In this document: piece by piece, positions 9,730 through 17,132 of the stretch
Position numbering within the stretch: the stretch's first letter is position 1
Layout of the letters: each line of letters begins with the position of its first letter
Source: JBEATZ01 sp041178545
GTDB lineage: Bacteria; Planctomycetota; UBA1135; UBA2386
Assembly (NCBI GenBank): GCA_041178545.1
Contig: JBEGVB010000012.1
Span: 1 to 59,015 of the forward strand
DNA length: 59,015 nt
Reading direction: 5' to 3'
The notes under the pieces: model-generated
The model's input: only the letters and a program-made list of their open reading frames with translations
Told to the model about the DNA's origin: nothing
Databases searched by the model: none
Position numbers and translations under genes: made by a program

Positions 9730-10128
9730 ATGGGCAAGCGTTTGTATGTTGGCAATCTCTCGTTCCAGACTCTCGAAGACGACCTGATCAAGGCGTTCGA
9801 GCAGGATGGCAGGCGCGTCGAGAGCGCGCGCATCATGGTCGACCGTGAGACGGGCCGTCCCCGTGGCTTTGCGTTCGTGGAAATGGGATCCGATGAGGAT
9901 GCCCAGGCCGCGATCCAGGCCATGAACGGCGCCGAGCTCGACGGCCGTCCGCTGAAGGTCAACGAGGCCCAGGAGCGCGAGCAGCGCCCCGGTGGCGGTC
10001 GTGGTGGCTTCGGCGGCGGCGGCGGTGGCGGCGGCCGTGGTGGCTTCGGTGGTGGTGGCGGCGGCGGCGGTGGCCGTGGCCGTGGTGGGTTCGGCGGTGG
10101 TGGCGGCGGTGGCCGCGACCGCTGGTGA
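9730..10128 (+). CDS. RNA-binding protein: single RRM plus glycine-rich tail
   Basis: 132 residues. The ATG at 9730 was chosen because GAGG lies 5 bases upstream and the RRM begins at once. RNP2 is LYVGNL (residues 5-10) and RNP1 is RGFAFVEM (45-52), both intact with the aromatic residues that stack on RNA. From about residue 84 the chain is almost entirely G, R and F (repeats of GGRGGFGGG), an RGG-like disordered tail. Such proteins in cyanobacteria and planctomycetes bind single-stranded RNA, are often cold-induced and probably act as RNA chaperones. It appears monocistronic, with two hairpins directly downstream. Only the ORF extension upstream of 9730 is doubtful; it lacks domain content. 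Confidence 0.95.
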   Translation: MGKRLYVGNLSFQTLEDDLIKAFEQDGRRVESARIMVDRETGRPRGFAFVEMGSDEDAQAAIQAMNGAELDGRPLKVNEAQEREQRPGGGRGGFGGGGGGGGRGGFGGGGGGGGGRGRGGFGGGGGGGRDRW

Positions 10129-10137
10129 GCCCGGTCC

Positions 10138-10157
10138 GGCCCGCTCCTGAGCGGGCC
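10138..10157 (+). terminator. Hairpin after RRM gene
   Basis: GGCCCGCT/AGCGGGCC, an 8-bp stem with 4-base loop CCTG, starting 9 bases after the RRM stop. It sits just before the stronger terminator. Confidence 0.5.
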
Positions 10158-10168
10158 TGAACACCCCT

Positions 10169-10214
10169 CGCGAGCCCGACAGGACCTCTGGTCCGGTCGG
10201 GCTCGCGGTGTTTT
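10169..10214 (+). terminator. Intrinsic terminator after RRM gene
   Basis: A 12-bp stem (CGCGAGCCCGAC at 10169-10180, GTCGGGCTCGCG at 10196-10207) with an inner GGACC/GGTCC stem, followed by GTGTTTT. Confidence 0.85.
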
Positions 10215-10385
10215 CGGGTGGGCTCCTGCCGGCCGGGGGATCCCTCGGCGTCGCCAGACTACGCACAGCGGCGCATGGGGCTGGATGCCACGGCAAACGT
10301 ACCTTGTGGGTGGAGGTCAAGGGTGCGGGCGAACGGGCGCGCGGTGCGCACCGGCCGCCGGCCCCGGCCCCCCGGAGTTCCTGCG

Positions 10386-10736
10386 ATGAAAGTTCCCCTC
10401 ACCGTCTCGTTCGATGGCTGCGACGTCTCGGAGGCCGTCCGGGAGATCTGCTGGAAGGAAGCGGAGAAGCTCGAGCACTACTGCGACCACATCACCAGCT
10501 GCCACGTGACCTTCCTTAAGCCGCACCGCCACCACCGTCAGGGCAACCATTACGACGCCCGGGTCCGGCTGGCCCTGCCCGGCAAGGAACTGGTGATCTC
10601 GAACCGGCCTTCGGAGCACGCCGACACCGAGGACCCGCGCAAGCTGGTCCGCGAGGTGTTCGACGAGGCCCGGCGCCAGCTCCAGGACCACCTGGACGTG
10701 AAGCGCGGCAACGTGAAGCGCCACGAGCACGGATAG
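10386..10736 (+). CDS. Short ribosome hibernation-promoting factor-like protein
   Basis: 116 residues; the ATG at 10386 is preceded by GGAG 8 bases away. The protein matches the beta-alpha-beta-beta-beta-alpha HPF/YfiA fold: MKVPLTVSFDGCDVSEAVREICWKEAEKLEHY at the start, a basic His-rich turn (KPHRHHRQGNHY), then RVRLALPGKELVI and a charged helix ending KRGNVKRHEHG. It is about the length of short HPF (no C-terminal dimerisation domain). HPF proteins bind the small subunit's decoding channel and silence ribosomes in stationary phase. The cysteine-containing first helix and loose motif match make this a probable rather than certain assignment. TACCTT near 10300 could be its -10. Confidence 0.75.
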   Translation: MKVPLTVSFDGCDVSEAVREICWKEAEKLEHYCDHITSCHVTFLKPHRHHRQGNHYDARVRLALPGKELVISNRPSEHADTEDPRKLVREVFDEARRQLQDHLDVKRGNVKRHEHG

Positions 10737-10790
10737 CCGGGCGATCCAGTTTCGGTTGGCGGGGCCGCCGCGCTACCCTGCGTGGCCCTC

Positions 10791-10916
10791 ATGAGCGCAC
10801 CCGAGATCCCCGCCTCGCGCTGGCGCACCGTGTACTGGATCACGGTCGTCTACGGGCTGGTCACCATCCTGGTCCTCTGGTGGTTCACGTCCGTGTTCCA
10901 CCGGCCTGACGCGTAG
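10791..10916 (+). CDS. 41-aa single-span membrane peptide upstream of SSS symporter
   Basis: A short reading frame of 41 codons (MSAPEIPASRWRTVYWITVV...FHRPDA). It has one strongly hydrophobic helix (about residues 13-34, rich in V, L, W, Y, I) with flanking Arg and His. Its TAG stop is immediately followed by the ATG of the sodium/solute symporter with no gap, so the two are translationally coupled. TACCCT about 14 bases upstream could be a -10. Small one-helix partners occur beside several SSS-type transporters; this is probably such an accessory subunit, or at least a coupling leader peptide. No named family was recognised. Confidence 0.7.
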   Translation: MSAPEIPASRWRTVYWITVVYGLVTILVLWWFTSVFHRPDA

Positions 10917-12659
10917 ATGCACCCCGTCGACTGGGTCTTGGTGGCTGTCCTGCCCGCCCTCGTCATCTGGGACGGCGTGCGCCGCGGCAGCAAGGCCAAG
11001 GACCTCGAGGGGTTCCTGCTGGCGGGTCGCAGCGTGCGGTGGTGGGCCATCGGCCTCTCGGTCATGGCCACGCAGGCGAGCGCGATCACGATGATCTCGA
11101 TCGCCGGGCACGGCTACGAGCACGGGATGCGCTGGCTGCACATCTACCTCGCGCTGCCGTTCGCGATGGTGATCCTCTGCACGACCGTGGTCCCGTGGTT
11201 CACCCGGGCCCGCGTCTACACCGCGTACGAGTACCTCGAGCAGCGATTCGACGGCACCACGCGCACGCTCGCGTCGGTCCTGTTCCTGGTGTCCCGCGGG
11301 CTTGCTGTCGGCACCTCCTTGTACGCACCCAGCATCGTGCTCAACCTCGTGCTGGGCATCCCGCAGGGCCTTGCCATCATGCTGATGGGAGGTCTGTCGG
11401 CTGCGTACACGGTGTTCGGTGGCAACGCGGCGGTGATCTTCACCGACGTGAAGCAGATGCTGGTGATGTTCCTCGGCATCGGCGTGAGCCTGTGGGCGGT
11501 GGTGCAGGGCCTGCCCGCGGACGTCGGGTTCGCGGACGCACTCTCGATCGCGGGTGCATCCGGGCGCATGGAGGCGATCCACGTGGCGCCGGACGTGAAG
11601 CACGTGCTGGCGGACCGTTACAACCTGCTGAGTGCCCTGCTCGGCGGCCTGTTCCTCTTCCTCGGCTACTTCGGCGCCGACCAGAGCCAGGTGCAGCGCT
11701 ACCTCGCCGGCGCCAACGTCGACCACAGCCGTGCGAGCCTGCTGGTGAGCGCCTTCCTCAAGGTGCCCATGCAGTTCGCGATCCTGCTGCTCGGGTCCCT
11801 GATCTTCGTGTTCTACATGTTCCAGCCGGGCCCCGTGTTCTTCCGGGCCGACGCCATGGAACGTGCGATGGCGAGTGCTCCTGCGGAGGTCCGAGGCCAG
11901 TGGGAGGGAATCCAGCAGCGCTTCGAGACGGCTTCGGTGCAGCGGCGCGAGGCCGCACTCGGCTTCGTGCGGGCAGAGGGGACCGCTGGCGAGGATGCTG
12001 CGGTCGCCGCGCTGGAGGCCGCCAACCGCGAGGCCGCCTCGCTCAAGCGCGAGGCCAACGCGTTGCATGCGTCCTTCACGGGCGCGAAGGGCGGCGACAA
12101 CGACTTCATCTTCACCTGGTTCTTCCTGCGCGAGATGCCCACGGGACTGCTGGGGCTCGTGATCGCCGCCATCTTCGTGGCGGCCATGTCGAGTCTCGAC
12201 GCGCAGCTCAACTCGCTGGCCACTTCGTCGGTCATGGACCTCTACGCGCGCTTCCGGCCCAAGACGTCCCTCACGGAGATCCTCCGGCTCAGCCGCTGGG
12301 CGACGATGTTCTGGGGACTGTTCGCCACCGTGAGCGCGTTCTACGTCGCGCAACTGGGCCAGATGATCGAGGCCGTGAACATCATCGGCTCGATGTTCTA
12401 CGGTTCGCTCTTCGGCGTGTTCATGCTGGGATGGCTCTGTCCGTGGGCGCGCGGTGCCATCGGGTGGCTCAGCCTCGCCGGTGGGTTCCTCTGCACCTTG
12501 TTCACGCATTTCGTGGTCAACCAGGAGCGCGTGCTCGTCGACGGACGCGAGGTGCCGGTCGTGGGGTTCCTCTGGTACAACCTCATCGGCTGCGGCGGCG
12601 TGGTGGGGCTGGGCTTTGCTCTGGCCTTTTTCCTCGGACGCCTACGTCCTCGTGCGTAG
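10917..12659 (+). CDS. Sodium:solute symporter (SSS family)
   Basis: 580 residues with roughly 13 hydrophobic segments. Family marks include the first-helix region GFLLAGRSVRWWAIGLSVMATQ, AGHGYEHGMRW, the long hydrophobic core, and late-helix FVAAMSSLDAQLNSLATSSVMDLY, where the SSLDAQLNSLATS stretch matches the Na+-binding helix of SSS proteins. It should couple Na+ influx to uptake of a sugar, acid or other solute; the substrate cannot be read from sequence. An inserted hydrophilic, helical stretch (about 310-390, rich in A, E, R, Q) interrupts the membrane core, as in some planctomycete SSS paralogues. It is translated directly after the 41-aa membrane peptide. Confidence 0.94.
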   Translation: MHPVDWVLVAVLPALVIWDGVRRGSKAKDLEGFLLAGRSVRWWAIGLSVMATQASAITMISIAGHGYEHGMRWLHIYLALPFAMVILCTTVVPWFTRARVYTAYEYLEQRFDGTTRTLASVLFLVSRGLAVGTSLYAPSIVLNLVLGIPQGLAIMLMGGLSAAYTVFGGNAAVIFTDVKQMLVMFLGIGVSLWAVVQGLPADVGFADALSIAGASGRMEAIHVAPDVKHVLADRYNLLSALLGGLFLFLGYFGADQSQVQRYLAGANVDHSRASLLVSAFLKVPMQFAILLLGSLIFVFYMFQPGPVFFRADAMERAMASAPAEVRGQWEGIQQRFETASVQRREAALGFVRAEGTAGEDAAVAALEAANREAASLKREANALHASFTGAKGGDNDFIFTWFFLREMPTGLLGLVIAAIFVAAMSSLDAQLNSLATSSVMDLYARFRPKTSLTEILRLSRWATMFWGLFATVSAFYVAQLGQMIEAVNIIGSMFYGSLFGVFMLGWLCPWARGAIGWLSLAGGFLCTLFTHFVVNQERVLVDGREVPVVGFLWYNLIGCGGVVGLGFALAFFLGRLRPRA

Positions 12660-12752
12660 GGCAGGGCACGGCGTGACTCCTAGGATCGGGGGCACGGGAC
12701 GGGAGTCCTGCGCAGGTCGCGCGAGGGTCCGTCTCTCCTTGGAGTTCAGCCG

Positions 12753-13448
12753 ATGCAACTGGCCGTGATGTCCCTCCTGGGTGCGGGCGTGTTCCTCGCA
12801 ACCGTCTTCGGCGGCGACCTGCCGCGCATCGTCCACCACGAGCCTCCCGTCGCGGGGGCCGCCGACGAGGCCGTCCCCGAGCACGCCACTGCGATGGCGA
12901 CCAACCGCTACATCGGCGAGCAGGCGTGCAAGAACTGCCACACCGGTGCCGAGAAGGGCGAGGTGCACGAGAAGTGGGCCGCGGGCCCGCATGCGAATGC
13001 GTTCAAGGTGCTTGCCTCGGACAAGGCCAAGGAGATCGCGGCCAAGCTGAAGATCGAGGACCCGCAGAAGGCCAAGGAGTGCCTCGAGTGCCACCAGACC
13101 GCCTTCGGCGTCGACGCGAAGGAGATCCGCAAGGGCTTCAAGCACGATGCCGGCGTGCAGTGCGAGAGCTGCCACGGCCCGGGCGAGGAGCACTTCAAGA
13201 TCAGGATGAAGGACGCGGCTGCGGGCAAGAACTCGCCCGTCGCGGCCGACGAGGTCCGCAACGACCGCGACGTGGCCGGTTGCAAGAAGTGCCACAACGA
13301 GAAGAGCCCGACCTACAAGGAGTTCTGCTTCAAGGAGCGCATGGCCACGATCGAGCACTTCGACCCGCGCAAGAAGCGCACGGAAGAGGAACTCAAGAAG
13401 CTGCGCGAGACCTGCGAGCCCAACTGCCCGAAGTGCAGCAAGAAGTGA
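12753..13448 (+). CDS. Tetrahaem cytochrome c554-like protein
   Basis: 231 residues. An N-terminal hydrophobic segment (residues 1-20) acts as signal or anchor. Four CxxCH haem sites lie at 59-63 (CKNCH), 110-114 (CLECH), 137-141 (CESCH, followed by GPGEEH) and 177-181 (CKKCH), in the order and spacing of the cytochrome c554 family. The Lys-rich C-terminus ends with CEPNCPKC (221-228), three cysteines not in haem motifs. It should be a periplasmic electron carrier; c554-type proteins link to hydroxylamine, nitrite or sulfur redox enzymes, but none is encoded nearby. It converges on the NapC/NirT-like membrane cytochrome, a plausible electron donor. TAGGAT (12681-12686) is a possible -10. Confidence 0.9.
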   Translation: MQLAVMSLLGAGVFLATVFGGDLPRIVHHEPPVAGAADEAVPEHATAMATNRYIGEQACKNCHTGAEKGEVHEKWAAGPHANAFKVLASDKAKEIAAKLKIEDPQKAKECLECHQTAFGVDAKEIRKGFKHDAGVQCESCHGPGEEHFKIRMKDAAAGKNSPVAADEVRNDRDVAGCKKCHNEKSPTYKEFCFKERMATIEHFDPRKKRTEEELKKLRETCEPNCPKCSKK

Positions 13449-13495
13449 GTGCGCAGGACCGGTGGGCCCGGGGCTCGCCGGTGCGTGGCAGTGGA

Positions 13496-13517
13496 GCGGG
13501 GCGCGGATGCGCCCCGC
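13496..13517. terminator. Hairpin between convergent cytochrome genes
   Basis: GCGGGGCGC (13496-13504) and GCGCCCCGC (13509-13517), a 9-bp perfect stem with loop GGAT, between converging genes. It could serve both strands; there is no T tract. Confidence 0.5.
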
Positions 13518-13580
13518 GTTCGTCTGCGGGGCAGTGCGCCGGGGAGAAGGGGCTGTGGCAGCCGCCACCCTTGGGTCGGA

Positions 13581-14960
13581 TCACTGCGGCTTGCGGCCCA
13601 AGAGTTCGAGCAGCGGCGGGTTGGTCGCGTCCTGGGCCAGCACGTCGTGGCAGGTGGTGCAGTCTGCCGAGACCGGGGTGCCCTCGTCGTCGAGGTGCTC
13701 GCCGTCGTGGCAACGCATGCAGCCGACGTGGCCGGTGAACGAGGGGTAGGTGCCCCAGGTGATGCGCATGTCGGGGTACACGTTGCGCAGCCAGATCCTC
13801 GCCAGCTCGGCGCCCGCGGGGCCCACCAGCGCCTTCTGCGGGTCGCCGAGTCCTGCCATGGTTGCGTAGTGCTGTTGCAGGTGCTGCGGGATGGCCGTCG
13901 CGGCCGAATCCCGTTGCCACTCCATCCTCAGCGTCTCCGCCGCCACCTTGCGCAGGAACGGCAGGGCCGAGGGCAGGCGTCCGTCGGCAAGCGCGCCGTC
14001 CAGCTCGCGGTCGAGTTCACGGAAGTGGTGGCTGGGCTGGTTGTGGCAGTCGGTGCAGTCCATCGTCCGGACCTCGCCGGCCGGCGGCTTGTCCGCCTCC
14101 ACGTCGTCCTTGGTGAACACCCGCACCTTGCCCTGCGCGTCCGTGTGGCGGATCCAGGGAATGGTCTGCCGCCTGTCGTCGAGGCTCACGTACTCGACCT
14201 TGCCGCCACCGTGCGCATGGGCGTGGATGCCGGTGGCCGTGCCGTCCGGCCTCACGCCGCCCAGCTTGAGCATGAGCACGTTGGTCGTGCGCGAGGAGGC
14301 CTCGTCCTCCGCGAACTTGTGGCGCACCACGAGCCGGTCCTCCCGCGCGGGTTGCGGCTGGTGGCAGCGCTCGCAGGTGTCGACCGCAGGGCGCAACCCG
14401 TGCACCGGGGTCGGGATCGGGCGCGCGTACTCACCCGTGACCACGCCGACCAGCTGCCGGACCCCCGCGAGCTTGGCCTTGAGGAACCAGGTTGCACCGG
14501 GACCGACGTGGCAGTCCACGCACGCAATGCGGGAGTGCGGCGAGTCGAGGTAGGCCTCGTAGGTGGGGGACATCACCTGGTGGCACAGGGTGCCGCAGAA
14601 CTCCTGCGAGTCGAGGTAGTGGGTGGCCTCGAAGCCACCGGTTCCGGCAACGGCGAGGTTGACGAGGGTCAGCACGCCGACCACGCGCATGAGCCGGAAC
14701 GGTTTCTGCGCAGCGAGCGCGAGCCGGTCCTGCAACTGGCGGCGGTACACGAAGAGGCCCACCGGGATCAGGGCGAGGCCACCGATGAAGGCGGCGGGCA
14801 GCGCGATGAACGCGAACAGCCCCATGTAGGGACCGTGCGACCCGCCGTGCAGCGACAGGTACACGAACGTGGTGAAGAACAGCATGAACGCCACCGTGGT
14901 GACGATCGCGCCGGTCGCCGAGATCCAGTTGGAACGAACCAGCAGCAGCAGACGGTTCAT
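13581..14960 (-). CDS. Hexahaem NapC/NirT-like membrane cytochrome c
   Basis: 459 residues from the ATG at 14960 (GGAG 6 bases upstream; the 17-codon longer form lacks support). Three hydrophobic helices occupy about 11-37, 45-70 and 90-106, then a large haem domain. Haem sites: C122-x-x-x-C126-H127 (an unusual three-residue spacer, followed by QVM), C147-H151, C196-H200, C302-H306, C414-H418 and C434-H438. The segment YEAYLDSPHSRIACVDCHVG and the RPIPTPVHGLRPAVDTCERCH stretch match NapC/NirT/NrfH-type quinol dehydrogenases. It should oxidise quinol and pass electrons to periplasmic partners, the tetrahaem protein next to it being a candidate. The terminal reductase is not in the window. Confidence 0.9.
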   Translation of the reverse strand: MNRLLLLVRSNWISATGAIVTTVAFMLFFTTFVYLSLHGGSHGPYMGLFAFIALPAAFIGGLALIPVGLFVYRRQLQDRLALAAQKPFRLMRVVGVLTLVNLAVAGTGGFEATHYLDSQEFCGTLCHQVMSPTYEAYLDSPHSRIACVDCHVGPGATWFLKAKLAGVRQLVGVVTGEYARPIPTPVHGLRPAVDTCERCHQPQPAREDRLVVRHKFAEDEASSRTTNVLMLKLGGVRPDGTATGIHAHAHGGGKVEYVSLDDRRQTIPWIRHTDAQGKVRVFTKDDVEADKPPAGEVRTMDCTDCHNQPSHHFRELDRELDGALADGRLPSALPFLRKVAAETLRMEWQRDSAATAIPQHLQQHYATMAGLGDPQKALVGPAGAELARIWLRNVYPDMRITWGTYPSFTGHVGCMRCHDGEHLDDEGTPVSADCTTCHDVLAQDATNPPLLELLGRKPQ

Positions 14961-15064
14961 GGCAGGCTCCGGTCGACTGCGACCCGGGTCCGGGTCGTCA
15001 GGCCCCTGCATGGTCCACGACCGCCCGGGCGCGACGTCTACGCAGTTCGGCCCGGATCACGGCG

Positions 15065-16792
15065 TCAGAAGGCGGCCCCGAGCTCCGAGGCGTTGCCGAA
15101 CCAGGTGAAGACCTGCTCGGTCGTGAAGGAGACGGAGACGCCGTAGTCCTCGCCGAGCACCTCGTCGAACGGGTACGCGACGTCCAGCCGGAGGATCCTG
15201 CTGCCGAGGAAGTGGCTCGAGCCGAGGCGGATGCCGACTCCCGCGGAGCGGATCGACGATCCCTGCGACAGGCCGAGCTCGCGGTCGTGGACCCAGCCGG
15301 CGTCGAAGAACGCTGCGAGACCGAGGCGGAAGGACCACAGCTGGATCCCGGTGTCGAACCGGTCCTCGAGGTTGAGTCGCATGCGACGCGTACCGCTGAA
15401 CTCGCGCGCCGGGTAGCCGCGCAACCCGTTGTCCTCGCCCAGGGTGAGCTGTGGCTCGAGGTCCTGGTCCTCGCGCGCGAGGTCGAAGGTGAGGCTGCCG
15501 GCAAGGGTGTTCGAGGGGATCGACGTCTGGTACGCGTGCAGTGCGGCACTGCCGCGCCAACCAACCCACTGTTCCTCGTACGAGCGCGCAGCGCCGTCGA
15601 GTGCCACGGTGAACCAGGTGTCCTCCAGCGGCCGCGCTGCATGCTGTGCCGTCAACCCGAGCACGGGCTGTGCCTGCGTACCCACCCCGTCCTCGTCCCG
15701 CAGCCTGCCTCCAGCACGCACCGTGGCGCGCGTGCCCAGCCAGAGGTCCTGCACGAAGTCGAGGGTGTCGAGCCCGGTGACCTTCTCGTAGCCGTCGAGG
15801 TGGTCGATGCCTGCCGAGCCCCCGAGCTCCACCCAGTTGGTGTCGCCCGGGACCCGGACCTCGCCGGCGCCGCTGCCCGTGGCCGGTTCGTAGTCGCGCA
15901 CTGCACTGCGCACGTCGAGGCCGAAGAGGTTGCGCCGGTCGCGCTGGCCGCTGGCGAGCACGCCCGAGAGGGCCGCGTCGGTGCGGTCCATCGGCACCTC
16001 GGCCCACGAGTCGCCGGAGCGGTAGTAGTCCACTTCCTCCTGCGCGCCGTCAACGGTGATTGCATAGCCGGCGGGGTCCTCGAGCGTGTGGAGCGGGCGC
16101 GACAGCTCGAAGCTGCCGAGGTGCCCCTCGTCGGTGTCGCCGATGCGCACGTCCAGCACGTGCCACGAGCCGAGGAACTGTCGGTCGTAGTACCTCAGGT
16201 AGGACTCGGTCCCCTCGTCGGTGTGCCTGCCGCTGGCAGCGACGGTCTTGCCGCTGCCGAACAGGTTCGACTCCGCGAGCCGGAAGTTGAGCTTCTCGAC
16301 ACCGCCCACGGAGGCCACCGAGGCGCTCGCGGCCAGCGAGAACCGGTCGCGCGTGCGCACCAACAGGTCGAACTCGCCGTCGCCGGTGGGCACGGCCTCG
16401 GTCTCGACCGCGCCGAAGATCCCGAAGCTGCGCAGGTTGCGCTCTGCCTCCTCGACCTCTTCCGCGCTCACCAGTTGGCCTGGCACGAACCAGACCTCAC
16501 GGCGAACCACTTCCTGCTTGGTGGTCGCATGCATGCCGTTTGCGATGCGGTAGAGGAGGTTCTGTTCCGCCTCCTCGGCGGTGAAGACGTCACCGGTCTC
16601 GATGGTGACCTTGCGCAACCTGCCCAGGTTGCCCGTTGTGGCCGGGTCTTGGCCCGCGAGGCCTGCAGCCAGTGCCGTGGCGGCCAGTACGGCGGGCCAA
16701 CCCGCGCGGTCCACGGGCAGGATCGCCGTCTCGTTGCCGGTTTGGGGTTGTCCTGGGCTCATGGGCGGCGCCGCCAGCGCCGTGCCCGACAT
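15065..16792 (-). CDS. Omp85/BamA-like outer-membrane protein with POTRA domain
   Basis: Up to 575 residues. Residues about 55-135 form a POTRA-like module (RLRKVTIETGDVFTAEEAEQ; VSAEEVEEAERNLRSFGIF). The rest alternates short aromatic-rich strands and polar turns, as in an Omp85/surface-antigen (D15) barrel, and carries a late LRGYPAREFSG, the conserved RGY/RGF element of loop 6. It is too short for essential BamA (one POTRA), so it is more likely a TamA- or patatin-type Omp85 relative. The start is uncertain: the ATG at 16792, the ATG at 16762 or a GTG at 16714 (which would begin a compact signal peptide, DRAGWPAVLAATALAAGLAGQ) are all possible. It marks the organism as diderm. Confidence 0.85.
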   Translation of the reverse strand: MSGTALAAPPMSPGQPQTGNETAILPVDRAGWPAVLAATALAAGLAGQDPATTGNLGRLRKVTIETGDVFTAEEAEQNLLYRIANGMHATTKQEVVRREVWFVPGQLVSAEEVEEAERNLRSFGIFGAVETEAVPTGDGEFDLLVRTRDRFSLAASASVASVGGVEKLNFRLAESNLFGSGKTVAASGRHTDEGTESYLRYYDRQFLGSWHVLDVRIGDTDEGHLGSFELSRPLHTLEDPAGYAITVDGAQEEVDYYRSGDSWAEVPMDRTDAALSGVLASGQRDRRNLFGLDVRSAVRDYEPATGSGAGEVRVPGDTNWVELGGSAGIDHLDGYEKVTGLDTLDFVQDLWLGTRATVRAGGRLRDEDGVGTQAQPVLGLTAQHAARPLEDTWFTVALDGAARSYEEQWVGWRGSAALHAYQTSIPSNTLAGSLTFDLAREDQDLEPQLTLGEDNGLRGYPAREFSGTRRMRLNLEDRFDTGIQLWSFRLGLAAFFDAGWVHDRELGLSQGSSIRSAGVGIRLGSSHFLGSRILRLDVAYPFDEVLGEDYGVSVSFTTEQVFTWFGNASELGAAF

Positions 16793-16883
16793 CGTCCCGG
16801 ATCCGTGGAACCTTGCCAGACCGGACTTCGGCGCAGTCGGGCACGTTCTCCTGCGGCTCTCCCGTCAGTCCCCCAGGAACACA

Positions 16884-16915
16884 ACGAGCCGCGACACCGG
16901 GGTGCCGCGGCTCGT
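16884..16915 (-). terminator. Terminator of the HMA/selenoprotein operon
   Basis: ACGAGCCGCG (16884-16893) pairs with CGCGGCTCGT (16906-16915), with an inner CACC/GGTG stem. On the minus strand it is followed by TTGTGTT. It lies 22 bases after the last gene of the unit. Confidence 0.75.
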
Positions 16916-16937
16916 GCGAGGATCGTGCCCAGCGGGA

Positions 16938-17132
16938 TCAGCCGCTGACCTTCTCCATCTTGCGCAGACGGAGTTCCTTGGTCGCCTTGAGGGCCTCTTC
17001 CACCTTCTTCTCGGTGAAGGCCTTCTTGTCGGAGACCATCACGGTGCACTTGCCGTTCAGTCCGAACGGGTGCACGCGCAGCACTCCCTCGAGCTTGCTC
17101 AAGACCTCACGGGTCTCGATGCAGGAGCTCAT
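16938..17132 (-). CDS. Small HMA-like protein downstream of the selenoprotein
   Basis: 64 residues, with an ATG directly after the stop of the UGA-containing gene (no gap), so probably translationally coupled. The pattern helix (CIETREVLSKLEG) - strand (VLRVHPFGLNG) - strand (KCTVMVSD) - helix (FTEKKVEEALKATKELRL) matches the ferredoxin-like heavy-metal-associated fold. The first strand is nearly missing, and the CxxC metal site is absent; only C4 and C29 remain. There is no signal peptide, so it is predicted cytoplasmic unless processed otherwise. The function is unknown. Pairing with another HMA-like protein suggests a shared metal or redox task. Confidence 0.7.
   Translation of the reverse strand: MSSCIETREVLSKLEGVLRVHPFGLNGKCTVMVSDKKAFTEKKVEEALKATKELRLRKMEKVSG

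Noticed and set aside
9985..10128. Glycine-codon repeats in the RRM gene as a possible repeat element
   Set aside because: They are explained by the coding RGG-like tail; the repeats stay in frame and encode G, R and F.
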